Made by a program: the position numbers and the translations under genes. Under the pieces are notes generated by a model. It searched no databases, was not told where the DNA came from, and was given only the letters and a program-made list of their open reading frames with translations. A stretch of DNA of 64,000 nucleotides. Origin: Pseudomonas azotoformans (GTDB lineage: Bacteria; Pseudomonadota; Gammaproteobacteria; Pseudomonadales; Pseudomonadaceae). The stretch is taken from the NCBI RefSeq assembly GCF_001579805.1, contig NZ_CP014546.1, positions 5,952,001 through 6,016,000 of the forward strand, read 5' to 3'. Shown one piece after another: positions 19,840 to 28,723 of this stretch (its first letter is position 1; every line of letters begins with the position of its first letter).

Positions 19840-20529
19840 ATGAGTGTCCGTTTTATCGCGGTGTGTTGCCTGTTTTTTGCCGTCACCGCTCACGCCCAGG
19901 CGCCCCGAACTTTCAGCGAAGCCAAGAAAGTCGCCTGGAAGCTCTACGCCCCACAATCCACCGAGTTCTATTGCGGCTGCAAGTACACCGGCAACCGGGT
20001 GGATTTGAAAGCTTGCGGCTATATTCCACGCAAAAATGCCAACCGCGCCGCACGCATTGAATGGGAACACATCGTTCCAGCGTGGCAGATCGGCCATCAA
20101 CGCCAGTGCTGGCAAGAGGGAGGGCGTAAGAACTGCACACGCCATGACGACGTGTTCAAGCGCGCCGAAGCCGACTTGCACAACCTGGTGCCAAGCATTG
20201 GCGAGGTCAATGGCGACCGCAATAACTTCAGTTTTGGTTGGTTGCCGGTGCAAAGCGGGCAGTACGGCTCTTGCCTGACCCAGGTGGACTTCAAGGCCAA
20301 GAAGGTCATGCCGCGTCCGTCCATCCGGGGCATGATCGCACGCACGTATTTCTACATGAGCAAGCAGTACGGCTTGCGCCTGTCAAAACAGGACCGCCAA
20401 CTGTACGAAGCCTGGAACAAGACCTACCCGGTGCAAACCTGGGAGCGTCAACGCAACCAGACCGTGGCGTGTGTGATGGGGCGCGGCAATGAGTTTGTCG
20501 GCCCGGTGAACCTGAAAGCCTGCGGTTGA
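19840..20529 (+). CDS. endA: endonuclease I (periplasmic/secreted DNase)
   Basis: The 229-residue nuclease has a signal peptide (FIAVCCLFFAVTAHA, cleaved before QAPRTF) and the EndA catalytic segment RIEWEHIVPAWQIG containing the beta-beta-alpha-metal His, followed by DLHNLVPSIGEVNGDRNNFSF. Eight Cys in the mature part suggest disulfides outside the cytosol. I chose the ATG at 19840, 4 bases after the DUF1654 stop, over a longer frame that reads antisense to nothing conserved. It is probably SOS-controlled through the shared promoter. Confidence 0.94.
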   Translation: MSVRFIAVCCLFFAVTAHAQAPRTFSEAKKVAWKLYAPQSTEFYCGCKYTGNRVDLKACGYIPRKNANRAARIEWEHIVPAWQIGHQRQCWQEGGRKNCTRHDDVFKRAEADLHNLVPSIGEVNGDRNNFSFGWLPVQSGQYGSCLTQVDFKAKKVMPRPSIRGMIARTYFYMSKQYGLRLSKQDRQLYEAWNKTYPVQTWERQRNQTVACVMGRGNEFVGPVNLKACG

Positions 20530-20559
20530 ATGTGGGCGGGGCGCCCGCCCACTCTGCCT

Positions 20560-20940
20560 TTACTGGGCGGCGTTGTGCTCAATGATTTCTGACACAGTGT
20601 CGGTTTTCTTGGCGCGAGCCATTTTCTCGTTAAGCAGGGTCTGCTTGGCCTCGGCTTCCGCCTTGGTTGCGAACGGCCCCAGCAGGACTTCGTCCTTGCC
20701 ATCCACTTTCACGATATAAAAATTGAAACCATGCTCCAGCAGCCAGGCTGTGAGGTCGGTGATTGCCTGCAACTTGTGGTCCGGCGGGCCGACCCACACG
20801 TCCCATTCCTGGGCAGCAATTGCTCCGGTCTGGGGTTGGCTCTCGGTCACGGCAGGCTTGGGCTTGGGCGTCTCGACGCTTTTGCCTTCACCACAACCGG
20901 CCAATGCCAACACCGCAATTGCCATCGCTACTTTACGCAC
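20560..20940 (-). CDS. SPOR-domain lipoprotein
   Basis: Starting at GTG 20940 (AAAGGAG 8 bases upstream) gives 126 residues beginning VRKVAMAIAVLALAGC, a lipoprotein signal with lipobox LAGC. A Pro/Lys/Thr linker precedes a C-terminal SPOR-like domain (WDVWVGPPDHKLQAITDLTAWL, NFYIVKVDGKDEVLLGPFATKAEAEAKQTLL). SPOR domains bind denuded peptidoglycan, so an envelope location at the septum is likely. It is convergent with endA. Confidence 0.85.
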   Translation of the reverse strand: MRKVAMAIAVLALAGCGEGKSVETPKPKPAVTESQPQTGAIAAQEWDVWVGPPDHKLQAITDLTAWLLEHGFNFYIVKVDGKDEVLLGPFATKAEAEAKQTLLNEKMARAKKTDTVSEIIEHNAAQ

Positions 20941-21187
20941 TGCCCTGCTCCTTTGAAGAGAAAGAGGCGACTTTATCATTCACTGTCTATTCTGGCCGTC
21001 ATAAACGTTGGCTTAAACAATGCGAATCATGTATCGCAGACCTGTATGATGCCGCCATGGGAATTAATGTCGCCTCTATGCGTCCTAAAAGAGGCAGTCA
21101 CAGGGAAGCGCTTAGCAGTAAGCTACACACATCCGACACCTGCCCTGTCTGAAACATGTGTCCTTAAAAGTAATCAAGGAGAAGTCC

Positions 21188-21382
21188 ATGCTTATACTCA
21201 CCCGCAAAGTTGGTGAAAGCATAAACATCGGTGATGACATCACGATCACCATCCTGGGCGTAAGCGGCCAGCAAGTACGAATCGGCATCAACGCACCTAA
21301 GGATGTTGCCGTGCATCGCGAGGAGATCTACCAGCGCATCCAGGCCGGCCTGACTGCTCCGGACAAAAACCAGACACCTTGA
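21188..21382 (+). CDS. rsmE: RsmE, CsrA-family translational regulator
   Basis: The 64-residue RNA-binding dimer starts [19 protein letters not shown] and contains the C-terminal binding segment [23 protein letters not shown]. It closely resembles the P. protegens RsmE protein and lacks the Cys-containing N-terminus of RsmA, so I assign it to the RsmE paralogue. It represses GGA-containing mRNAs and is titrated by Gac-controlled small RNAs. AAGGAG lies about 6 bases before the ATG at 21188, and the ten-codon upstream extension is not supported. Confidence 0.93.
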   Translation: MLILTRKVGESINIGDDITITILGVSGQQVRIGINAPKDVAVHREEIYQRIQAGLTAPDKNQTP

Positions 21383-21392
21383 AGCGCCCTCA

Positions 21393-21429
21393 GTAGCCAG
21401 CCTTTTCGTTCACTGTAACGGCTGGCGAA
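21393..21429 (+). terminator. hairpin after rsmE
   Basis: GCCAGCC and GGCTGGC pair around a 17-base loop about 15 bases after the rsmE stop. There is no T-run, so termination is uncertain. Beyond it, up to 21593, I see only the leader of the next gene. Confidence 0.35.
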
Positions 21430-21593
21430 AACTCTTTCGGACTGCTCTGATCGTTGTTGCGTGACTGACGCCGCCCATGCGTTCATCTTCATGGAAAGAT
21501 GAAACTGTCATCACGCCTGGAACTTGTTGTTTCATTCACGGCCGAATCTCCTGACTGACACTCAGCCATCCGTGTGCATTCAGGAGCACGTCG

Positions 21594-21833
21594 ATGAGGC
21601 CTACAACCGCACCACCTTTTGCCTACAAGGCCTGGGTGATCGCCCTATTGATAGGGTTGATCTTCGTGGGGCTGGCCTATGGCTTGAGATACGTAATCGA
21701 AGGTGCCAATTCCGCCGATGACCACTCCTGGCTGGACCTGGCGCTGTTGCTCAGTGGCTACCTGTTCCTGTTCTGCCTCAAACCCATCCAGAAAGCCGTG
21801 CAGCGTAGGCTGTGCCGGCAAGCCACACGCTGA
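21594..21833 (+). CDS. small inner-membrane protein
   Basis: The 79-residue product has two hydrophobic segments (AWVIALLIGLIFVGLAYGL and LDLALLLSGYLFLFCLKPI) separated by a short acidic loop and ends in a basic tail (QRRLCRQATR). This predicts a two-pass inner-membrane protein. CAGGAG lies 8 bases before the ATG. I do not recognise the family. It is convergent with the HAD phosphatase gene. Confidence 0.72.
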   Translation: MRPTTAPPFAYKAWVIALLIGLIFVGLAYGLRYVIEGANSADDHSWLDLALLLSGYLFLFCLKPIQKAVQRRLCRQATR

Positions 21834-21921
21834 TGTCGCGCTGTTCGTTATCTGATCGCTGGCATTGGAAGCACCACAATACAACCGATGTGTAGGGGCG
21901 CATGATCGCAGTGCATCAGCA

Positions 21922-22578
21922 TCACACTGTCGCACGCTGTACGTGCAACAAACCGTCCGTGTCACGCCGTGCCTTTAGCTGTTCATACCCATCAATCGAA
22001 GGATGCTCGGTAAGCATGACCGTGTGATGCGTTGACGTCACGACCATCACATCCATCCCTGCCGCCTCTCCTGCGCGAATGCCGACCGTCGCATCTTCAA
22101 ACACCAGGCAATCCTCTACCGGTACGCCCAGGCGTTGCGCCCCCAGCACGTAGCAGGCGGGGTTTGGCTTGCCGACGGCAACATCTTCGGCCGTGACCAT
22201 CACCGCTGGCGGTGCGATGCCCGCCGCTTGCAGGCGACGCAACGCAAGCTCCCTGGGTGCCGAGGTGACCAGCGCCCATTGATCGCCCGGCAGGCTACTC
22301 AGGAACGTGACGGCCCCGGGGATCGCGACAACGCCCTCTACATCATTGATTTCTGCCTCGGTGATCCACTGCGCTTCGACCTCAGGATCGATGCCAGGCA
22401 GTGCCTGGCGCGTGATGGTGTCGATTGCACGGGCACCGTGGATGGTCTTCAAGAACGCTGGCGCATCCAAACCATGGCGCTGCGCCCAGATGCTCCACAC
22501 GCGCTCCGCGGCAGCAATGGAGTTGAGCAACGTCCCATCCATATCAAACAGAAAGGCACGGTAACGGCGGTTGAACAC
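21922..22578 (-). CDS. HAD-family phosphatase
   Basis: The HAD-IA hydrolase has motif I FDMDGTLLNS with both catalytic Asp, motif II VTSAP, and motif III/IV GKPNPACYVLG...VFEDATVGIRAG. The cap insert between motif I and II is of the beta-phosphoglucomutase/sugar-phosphatase type, close to DOG1/GPP-like phosphatases. The substrate is probably a small sugar or glycerol phosphate, which sequence cannot fix. I prefer the GTG at 22578 (GAGG 7 bases upstream, 218 residues) to the GTG at 22599. Confidence 0.85.
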   Translation of the reverse strand: MFNRRYRAFLFDMDGTLLNSIAAAERVWSIWAQRHGLDAPAFLKTIHGARAIDTITRQALPGIDPEVEAQWITEAEINDVEGVVAIPGAVTFLSSLPGDQWALVTSAPRELALRRLQAAGIAPPAVMVTAEDVAVGKPNPACYVLGAQRLGVPVEDCLVFEDATVGIRAGEAAGMDVMVVTSTHHTVMLTEHPSIDGYEQLKARRDTDGLLHVQRATV

Positions 22579-22691
22579 GGCTGAACCTCGGTTGGACACT
22601 GCGTGGCTTCCTCTTGGGTGGTAACAAATGACAGGCCCGATGCAATCTACGGATCACCTCGCTGCTTGTAAACGCTAGGAGCCTGGATTGC

Positions 22692-22746
22692 ATTACAGGT
22701 TTGTAATCAAGCTGTAAGTCTTGCCAGCACCCTCACTTCATACAGT
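22692..22746 (+). promoter_or_regulatory. response-regulator box and -10, hydrolase gene
   Basis: ATTACA-GGTT-TGTAAT (22692-22707) is a perfect inverted repeat. A -10-like TACAGT (22741-22746) follows after exactly 33 bases, with no good -35, as expected at an activator-dependent promoter. The same arrangement occurs before the DUF2790 gene. CTGTAAG at 22712 may be a further half site. Confidence 0.65.
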
Positions 22747-22806
22747 GGAGTCGTCAGTCACCCACATCGGATGACGCCACTTCCTACTGATGAAAAGGGT
22801 CCACCC

Positions 22807-23577
22807 ATGAAACCTGCAAGCAAACTCTGCCTGGTCGCCGCCAGCCTACTGATGCTGGGCACCGGCACTGCCATGGCCGGCACCGTCGCGCCGGTCAAAG
22901 CCAATAACGTGGTGCTGGTACATGGCTCCTGGGCTGACGGGTCGAGCTGGTCCGAGGTGATTACCCGCCTCCAGGCCGCCGGGCTGCACGTCACTGCCGT
23001 GCAGAACCCGCTGACCTCGGTGGCCGACGATGTCGCCGCCACCAACCGTGTACTGGATCAACAAGACGGCCCTACCGTGTTGGTCGGCCATTCCTACGCC
23101 GGCACCGTGGTCAGCGACGCCGGAGCCAACCCGAAAGTCAGTTCACTGGTCTACGTGGCCGCCCGGGCTCCAGATGCCAACGAAGACTTCGTCGCGCTCT
23201 CAGCCAAGTATCCGACCATGCCGGTGCGCGCCGGTGTCGAAGATCACGACGGCTACCTCACCCTGAGCCAGGACGCCTTCCTCAAGTATTTCGCCACCGA
23301 TGTGCCGCACGCGAAGGCCATGGAGCTGTACGCCGTGCAGCAACCCATCACAAAGGCCCTGTTCAGCGGCCGCACTGTCAATGCGGCCTGGCATACCAAG
23401 CCGTCTTGGTACGCGGTGTCCGCAAATGACCAGACCATCAACCCAGACCTTGAGCGCTTTCTCGCCAAGCGCATGAATGCCACCACTGTCGAGCTGCCAT
23501 CGAGCCACTTGTCACTGGTGTCCCACGCCAAGGAAATCACCGACCTGATCCTCGAAGCCTCGGGCCGCCAGCCTTAA
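22807..23577 (+). CDS. secreted alpha/beta hydrolase
   Basis: The 256-residue product begins with a signal peptide (LCLVAASLLMLGTGTAMA). The alpha/beta-hydrolase fold shows the oxyanion motif VLVHGSWADGSSW, the nucleophile elbow GHSYAG and a C-terminal catalytic His in SSHLSLVSH. It resembles the EstC/PhaZ-type esterase group often annotated only as alpha/beta hydrolase. AAGGG lies before the ATG at 22807. It shares an upstream box with the neighbouring DUF2790 gene and probably responds to the two-component system downstream. Confidence 0.9.
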   Translation: MKPASKLCLVAASLLMLGTGTAMAGTVAPVKANNVVLVHGSWADGSSWSEVITRLQAAGLHVTAVQNPLTSVADDVAATNRVLDQQDGPTVLVGHSYAGTVVSDAGANPKVSSLVYVAARAPDANEDFVALSAKYPTMPVRAGVEDHDGYLTLSQDAFLKYFATDVPHAKAMELYAVQQPITKALFSGRTVNAAWHTKPSWYAVSANDQTINPDLERFLAKRMNATTVELPSSHLSLVSHAKEITDLILEASGRQP

Positions 23578-23584
23578 GCCTTGC

Positions 23585-23639
23585 ATTACAAACTTGTCAT
23601 CATCCTGTTGGTTGGCTGTTCGGGGCCCCTGGTTACTGT
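23585..23639 (+). promoter_or_regulatory. response-regulator box and -10, DUF2790 gene
   Basis: ATTACA-AACT-TGTCAT (23585-23600) repeats the box upstream of the hydrolase with one changed base. A -10-like TACTGT (23634-23639) again follows after exactly 33 bases. The two-component genes downstream are the obvious candidates for binding it. Confidence 0.65.
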
Positions 23640-23688
23640 GAAGTCACTGCCATGACCTGGCCGCCAACCCTTTAAGAGAGATACCGCC

Positions 23689-23934
23689 ATGAAACTGTTT
23701 ATCCTCGGCTTTGCCGCTTTGCTCGCTACCGGTTCCGTGCTTGCAGCCGAATCCGTCATCCACGACAAAACCGGCTTTTTCGTCCATCTGGACGTCGCCA
23801 AAGTATTGTCGAGCACTGACACCTATGGCCAATGCGGCATCGTCCCCGCACGCCTCAACTACCTCGACAGCCAAGGCCGCGAACACGTGTTGGACTATCA
23901 GGTGCAGGGCATCGGTTGCGCCAGTGACAATTGA
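23689..23934 (+). CDS. DUF2790 periplasmic protein
   Basis: The 81-residue product has a signal peptide (KLFILGFAALLATGSVLA) and a mature part VIHDKTGFFVHLDVAKVLSS...CGIVPARLNYLDSQGREHVLDYQVQGIGC of the DUF2790 family. Two Cys could form a disulfide. DUF2790 genes in Pseudomonas are frequently beside metal-responsive two-component systems, as here. The molecular function is unknown. Confidence 0.88.
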   Translation: MKLFILGFAALLATGSVLAAESVIHDKTGFFVHLDVAKVLSSTDTYGQCGIVPARLNYLDSQGREHVLDYQVQGIGCASDN

Positions 23935-23976
23935 TCGGGCTACACTTGCGCCACGCATTGAGACAGGGCATTTCCC

Positions 23977-24648
23977 ATGAACATCCTCGTAGTCGAAGAC
24001 GAACCCAAGGCCGGCAATTACCTGCTCAATGGCCTGCAGGAACTGGGCTATTCCGTCAGCCTCGCCCGCGACGGCGTGGACGGTTTGCATCAGGCCCTGG
24101 AAACGCCGTTCGACGTGATCGTGCTGGATGTGATGATGCCAAAAATGGACGGCTGGGAAGTGCTGCGCCGCCTGCGCAAGGAAGCCGACACACCGGTACT
24201 TTTTCTGACGGCCCGCGATGACATTGCTGACCGCATCAAGGGCCTGGAACTGGGCGCCGACGATTACCTGATCAAGCCGTTTTCCTTCGCCGAACTGGTA
24301 GCACGCTTGCGCACCCTGACCCGCCGTGGCCCGAGCCGGGACGAGGAACAACTACAAATCGCCGACCTGCAGATCGACGTGCTGAAGCGTCGCGTTACCC
24401 GCGCCGGCACGCGCATTACCCTGACCAATAAAGAGTTCGCCCTGCTGCACCTGTTCGCAACACACCAGGACCAGGTGCTGTCCCGTTCGATGATCGCATC
24501 GCGGGTGTGGGACATGAATTTTGACAGCGACACCAATGTGGTAGACGTCGCCGTGCGGCGCCTGCGCTTGAAAATCGACGATCCGTTCCAGCTCAAGCTG
24601 ATCCACAGCGTGCGCGGCATCGGCTACCGCTTCGATACCCAGCCATGA
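23977..24648 (+). CDS. heavy-metal-type response regulator
   Basis: The 223-residue OmpR-family regulator has a receiver domain with phospho-acceptor Asp51 ([12 protein letters not shown]) and Lys in [13 protein letters not shown], and a C-terminal winged helix ending [13 protein letters not shown]. The closest named groups are CopR/CusR/CzcR/IrlR. The inducing metal cannot be told from sequence. It is translationally coupled (4-base overlap) to its kinase and probably activates the hydrolase and DUF2790 promoters upstream. Confidence 0.93.
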   Translation: MNILVVEDEPKAGNYLLNGLQELGYSVSLARDGVDGLHQALETPFDVIVLDVMMPKMDGWEVLRRLRKEADTPVLFLTARDDIADRIKGLELGADDYLIKPFSFAELVARLRTLTRRGPSRDEEQLQIADLQIDVLKRRVTRAGTRITLTNKEFALLHLFATHQDQVLSRSMIASRVWDMNFDSDTNVVDVAVRRLRLKIDDPFQLKLIHSVRGIGYRFDTQP

Positions 24649-26045
24649 ACAAACATCGTCATTATTCCCTGACGCTGCGTCTGGCGCTGATCTTCGCCCT
24701 GCTTGCCTTCGCCTTGCTGGCTACCCTGGGTGTGGCGCTGTACCGCGAACTAGAGCGCGAGCTGATCATGCGCGACGACGCGGCCTTGATCTACCGCATC
24801 GACCAATTGCGCAACCTGCTCAATGACAGCAATACCCTGGACCTGATCAAGACCAAGCCGGAACTGTTCCAGAACATGCTGGGCAACCGCGAATCGGTAC
24901 TGAGCATCGCCGCGCCTGGGCAACAACCCTTGTTGACGGTCAATCCCGGCAATATCGATCTGCCTGCCATCCCCCCAGTGCCCAAAAATCACGAGTTGAC
25001 GTTTGCTGACGTGCACCATTTCCCTAGCATTAACGGCGCACCCTTCGCGACCGTGGCCGCGTCCATCGACTCCGGCGATCTGGGCAGCCTGCAAGTCACC
25101 ACCGGACGCCTGATGACCGAGCGCACCGCAGTGCTGGCCAGCTATCGTTTGAGCGTCTATGTCCTGGCGAGCATCGCTGCAATCATTCTGGCGGTGGTCG
25201 GTTATCTGCTGGTGCATCGTGGACTTGTACCGTTACGTCGCCTGGCCCGACACGCCCAAGGCATAGGCGTCGGCAATCTCGCCGAACGCCTCGACAGCCA
25301 CGGCGCACCAAAAGAACTGCTACCGATGATTGATTCGTTCAACACCATGCTGGAGCGGCTGGCCAAAGGCTTTGTCCAACTGGGCCAAGTGTCTACCGAC
25401 ATGGCCCACGAACTGCGCACGCCCATCAACAACCTGCTGGGAGAAACCCAGGTCGCCCTGCAACAACACCGCAGCATCGAGAGCTACCAGCAGTTGCTGG
25501 CCTCCAATGTCGAAGAGCTTGAAAGACTGGCACGCATGCTCGACAACATGCTGTTCCTGGCCCGCACCGATCCGGCCAGCGCCCTGCGCCAGCGCCAGGA
25601 ACTCAATGCTGCAGATGAAGTGGAGCGCATCGCCGAGTACTTCGAAGGCTTGGCGGCGGATAGGGATATCAGCATTCGCGCTGAAGGTGACGGGGTGATC
25701 TGGGCGGAGCCGATGTTATTGCGCAGGGCCCTGGCGAACCTGTGTGCCAACGCCATCAAATATGGGGCGCCGAGCACTGAGCTGGTGATACAGGCGACTC
25801 CCAATAACGACGGCATTCATCTGAGCGTCAGCAACCACGGCGAGACCATCGCTGCCGAGCATCTGCCGCGACTGTTCGAACGTTTTTACCGGGTGGATGA
25901 ATCACGAGAACGGTCAGCGCAATCCAACGGGCTGGGCTTGTCGATTGTGGCGACCATCATGCAGTTGCATAACGGGCAATACAGCGTGAGCAGTGAGGCA
26001 GGGGTGACGTGTTTTGATTTGTTCTTTCCGAAGCGGGAAGACTGA
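24645..26045 (+). CDS. heavy-metal-type sensor histidine kinase
   Basis: The 466-residue inner-membrane kinase has TM1 at about 10-32, a periplasmic sensor of about 130 residues containing [13 protein letters not shown] (possible metal ligands), TM2 at about 170-190, HAMP, then the phosphorylated His255 in [15 protein letters not shown]. The N, F and G boxes are [25 protein letters not shown] and [11 protein letters not shown]. The architecture matches CusS/CopS/CzcS kinases (TIGR01386-like). Confidence 0.93.
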   Translation: MNKHRHYSLTLRLALIFALLAFALLATLGVALYRELERELIMRDDAALIYRIDQLRNLLNDSNTLDLIKTKPELFQNMLGNRESVLSIAAPGQQPLLTVNPGNIDLPAIPPVPKNHELTFADVHHFPSINGAPFATVAASIDSGDLGSLQVTTGRLMTERTAVLASYRLSVYVLASIAAIILAVVGYLLVHRGLVPLRRLARHAQGIGVGNLAERLDSHGAPKELLPMIDSFNTMLERLAKGFVQLGQVSTDMAHELRTPINNLLGETQVALQQHRSIESYQQLLASNVEELERLARMLDNMLFLARTDPASALRQRQELNAADEVERIAEYFEGLAADRDISIRAEGDGVIWAEPMLLRRALANLCANAIKYGAPSTELVIQATPNNDGIHLSVSNHGETIAAEHLPRLFERFYRVDESRERSAQSNGLGLSIVATIMQLHNGQYSVSSEAGVTCFDLFFPKRED

Positions 26046-26170
26046 ACAGCCGCCCCCCGGTGTTATTTTGCAAAGGTTTGTCCCTTAACGCTGGACGAAA
26101 GCCACACTACTCTTGCTCCCAACGGGCTCAAGGTAGAGCCGGCAACGGTAAAAACAAGGGAGATTCGGGA

Positions 26171-26395
26171 ATGGAACTACGATTAGGTTTACTGGAAAAG
26201 GGGCTGGCTGAAATGAACGAGAAGCTGATCACCGTTTCGAGCAAGGCAGACGCCATGGATAAGCACTTCGCTTCCAAGGCAGACCTGGCAACCACTGAAC
26301 TCAATCTTATCAAGTGGTATGTGGCGACCGCATTTGCAATGACAGGCCTGGCCTGCGCCATTACCTTCGGGCTCACCCGATTGTTTGCAATGTGA
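26171..26395 (+). CDS. small tail-anchored-type membrane protein
   Basis: I chose the ATG at 26171, preceded by GGGAGA, giving 74 residues. Residues 1-45 are a charged helix with coiled-coil character (LGLLEKGLAEMNEKLITVSSKA), and residues 50-72 are a single hydrophobic segment (WYVATAFAMTGLACAITFGL). The layout resembles small DUF1640- or XhlA-like proteins. The function is unknown. It is convergent with pcp. Confidence 0.72.
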   Translation: MELRLGLLEKGLAEMNEKLITVSSKADAMDKHFASKADLATTELNLIKWYVATAFAMTGLACAITFGLTRLFAM

Positions 26396-26410
26396 GGCTC
26401 GTGGGGCAGG

Positions 26411-27052
26411 TCAGCTGACCTGCCCACCCACTTCCGCTACATCCACAGGTGTTTGCCACGCCGTCAGTAAAGCTGCCTGCAATCCCGTGACCATTTTACC
26501 CAGCTCCATTGAAGGCCGCTGCGATCCCGTCACCTGCTCCGGCAGAAAAGGTACATGAATGAAACCACTGCGCACTTGCGACCCAGCGAGAGCATGCTGC
26601 AATAGATAAAACACCTGGTTACACACAAAGGTCCCCGCCGTCTGCGAAACGGAGGCCGCGACTCCCGCTTCACGCACGGCCTTGACCATTGCCTTGATCG
26701 GCAGCGTCGTGAAGTAGGCAACTGGGCCATCAACGATGACCGCCGTATCGACAGGCTGCTCGCCCAGGTTATCGGGGATACGCGCATCGTTGACATTGAT
26801 CGCCACCCGCTCGATGGAGATATCGCTACGACCCGGCCCCAGCCCTGTAGCGATCACCATCGCCGGGTGCAATTCGTCGACAAGCCGGGTCAGGCACTCA
26901 CCCGCAGTGGCAAATGCGCAAGGCAATTGACGGGCAACAATCTGCACACCGGCCTCCAGTTGCACGCCGTCCAATAGGCGCACGGCCTCCCAGGACGGAT
27001 TAACCAAGTCTTTATCAAAGGGCTCAAAGCCCGTCAGCAATACGGTTTGCAT
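26411..27052 (-). CDS. pcp: pyrrolidone-carboxylate peptidase
   Basis: The 213-residue C15 cysteine peptidase removes N-terminal pyroglutamate. The start MQTVLLTGFEPFDKDLVNPSWEAV is characteristic, the catalytic Glu lies in the IERVAINVNDARIPDN region, Cys is in TAGTFVCNQVFYLL and His in SGFIHVPFLPEQ. It is the last gene of a three-gene operon with DUF979 and DUF969 membrane proteins (7 bases after the former), suggesting use of pyroglutamyl peptides or their product. Confidence 0.96.
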   Translation of the reverse strand: MQTVLLTGFEPFDKDLVNPSWEAVRLLDGVQLEAGVQIVARQLPCAFATAGECLTRLVDELHPAMVIATGLGPGRSDISIERVAINVNDARIPDNLGEQPVDTAVIVDGPVAYFTTLPIKAMVKAVREAGVAASVSQTAGTFVCNQVFYLLQHALAGSQVRSGFIHVPFLPEQVTGSQRPSMELGKMVTGLQAALLTAWQTPVDVAEVGGQVS

Positions 27053-27059
27053 CCTGGCC

Positions 27060-28010
27060 TCACATCAACAGGTAGAGCAGCACAATATTGACCACCAACA
27101 TCATCAACGCCGTGGGCAGTTGCGCCTTGATCACCGCGTTCTTGTCCGGCAGCTCCAGCAACGCAGCAGGCACAATATTGAAGTTGGCGGCCATCGGCGT
27201 CATCAATGTGCCGCAGTAGCCGGAGAACATGCCAATCGCCGCCATCACCGCTGGATTCCCGCCGTAGATACCCACAAGCACCGGCACGCCGACACCGCCC
27301 GTCATCACTGGGAATGCCGCAAAACCATTACCCATGATCACCGTAAACAAAGCCATGCCCAATACATAGACCATCACTGCCACCAACTTGAAATCGAGGT
27401 TGATGTAGGTGGTGGTGACATGCGCAACAGCCGTACCGACCCCGGCCTCATTAAACAGCAAGCCGAGCATCGCCAGCATTTGCGGAAGAACCATCGCCCA
27501 GCCAAGGGCTTCAGTGAGACGGCGGGATTCGCGCAAGGCTTGCACCGGCGTATCACGGGTGAGCCAGCAGGCCAGGCCAAGTGCGATCAAGCAGCCGATA
27601 CCGAGGGAAACGAAGGTGGTGTTTTTCGGATCCAGCAGTGGCACGCCGCCAATCTCGGTGTGCTTGAGCAGCACCGAGCCAATGACCGTGGTCAGTGGGA
27701 TGGCGAGCGCAGGAATGAACAGCTTGTGGCCCAGGCGACCGGCACTGGCGCGAGAGGCCTTGTCATGCAGCTCGACATGCTTGCCACGGCCGACTCCGCC
27801 CATGCCGGCAATCAATGCCATCACCACGACGCCAGCGCCGATGGCCACCGACGGCAGGCGCTCGCCGATCAGGAACGGAATAGCGAACAACAGCCAGAAC
27901 AACGCACTGGACCAACGCTTGGGATGGCTCCGGTCCATCAGAATCATGCCCGCAGTAATGAGCAGCAGAACCCCCGCGAGCCAGTACAGGTATTGAATGG
28001 AAATGATCAT
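27060..28010 (-). CDS. DUF979 membrane protein
   Basis: The 316-residue polytopic inner-membrane protein has about nine hydrophobic segments (IQYLYWLAGVLLLITAGMIL at the N-terminus, LMMLVVNIVLLYLLM at the C-terminus). GNGFAAFPVMTGGVGVPVLV and GTLMTPMAANFNIVPAALLE are conserved-looking re-entrant loops of the DUF979 family. DUF979 and DUF969 probably form one transporter. It overlaps the DUF969 stop by 4 bases and is followed by pcp, so 5-oxoproline or a pyroglutamyl peptide is the suggested substrate. Confidence 0.88.
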   Translation of the reverse strand: MIISIQYLYWLAGVLLLITAGMILMDRSHPKRWSSALFWLLFAIPFLIGERLPSVAIGAGVVVMALIAGMGGVGRGKHVELHDKASRASAGRLGHKLFIPALAIPLTTVIGSVLLKHTEIGGVPLLDPKNTTFVSLGIGCLIALGLACWLTRDTPVQALRESRRLTEALGWAMVLPQMLAMLGLLFNEAGVGTAVAHVTTTYINLDFKLVAVMVYVLGMALFTVIMGNGFAAFPVMTGGVGVPVLVGIYGGNPAVMAAIGMFSGYCGTLMTPMAANFNIVPAALLELPDKNAVIKAQLPTALMMLVVNIVLLYLLM

Positions 28011-28723
28011 TGCGCGGCCTCCACTGGCGTAGCGGCAGGCGTCATCTCACGGGTAAGCCTTCGATCAAACCGGTGCAGACGGATCGCATGAATAACAAAG
28101 GCACAGATCGCCGTAGGAATGCCCCACACCGCAATATGCAGCGGCTCCACATCAATTCCCGAGCCGAGCAGGAAAGTGTGCATCAATGCGATTGCGCCAA
28201 AGGCGACGAAAATGTCTTCACCAAAAAACAGTCCGACGTTATCCGTCGCGGCGCACATGGCCAACACCTTGTGACGTAATTTGTCCGGCAGCTTGCCGTA
28301 GCGTTTTTCCGCCGCGCCTTCGGCCATCGGTGCGAGCAGCGGACGCACCATCTGTGGGTGCCCACCCAGGCTGGTCAACCCCATGGCGGCGGTGGATTCG
28401 CGTACAAACAGATAGATGATCAACAACCGCCCGACCGTGGCGCGCTCGAACCGTGCAATCCAGTTTTGTGCATGCAGGCGCAGCCCATGACGCTCCAGCA
28501 GGCCAATGACCGCCAGGGGTAACAACAGAATTAATTGCAAGGCACGGGTTTGAAGGAAGCCATCGCCCATGGTCGCGAGGATTTTCTCCAGCGGAAAGTG
28601 GGCAGCAAGCCCGGTGGCGATAGCGGCGGCGGTGACCACCAACAGCGGGTTGAAGCGCAAGACAAAGCCAACCACGATCACAAGTACGCCGATCAACGGC
28701 CATAAGTTCACAACAGTTTGCAT
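28007..28723 (-). CDS. DUF969 membrane protein
   Basis: The 238-residue polytopic protein has about six hydrophobic segments (LWPLIGVLVIVVGFVLRFNPL at the start) and the loop AAMGLTSLGGHPQMVRPLLAPMAEGAA typical of DUF969. It is the first gene of the operon with DUF979 and pcp. The start MQTVVNLWPLIG is taken at 28723. A partner role with DUF979 in transport is inferred from constant pairing. Confidence 0.87.
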   Translation of the reverse strand: MQTVVNLWPLIGVLVIVVGFVLRFNPLLVVTAAAIATGLAAHFPLEKILATMGDGFLQTRALQLILLLPLAVIGLLERHGLRLHAQNWIARFERATVGRLLIIYLFVRESTAAMGLTSLGGHPQMVRPLLAPMAEGAAEKRYGKLPDKLRHKVLAMCAATDNVGLFFGEDIFVAFGAIALMHTFLLGSGIDVEPLHIAVWGIPTAICAFVIHAIRLHRFDRRLTREMTPAATPVEAAQ

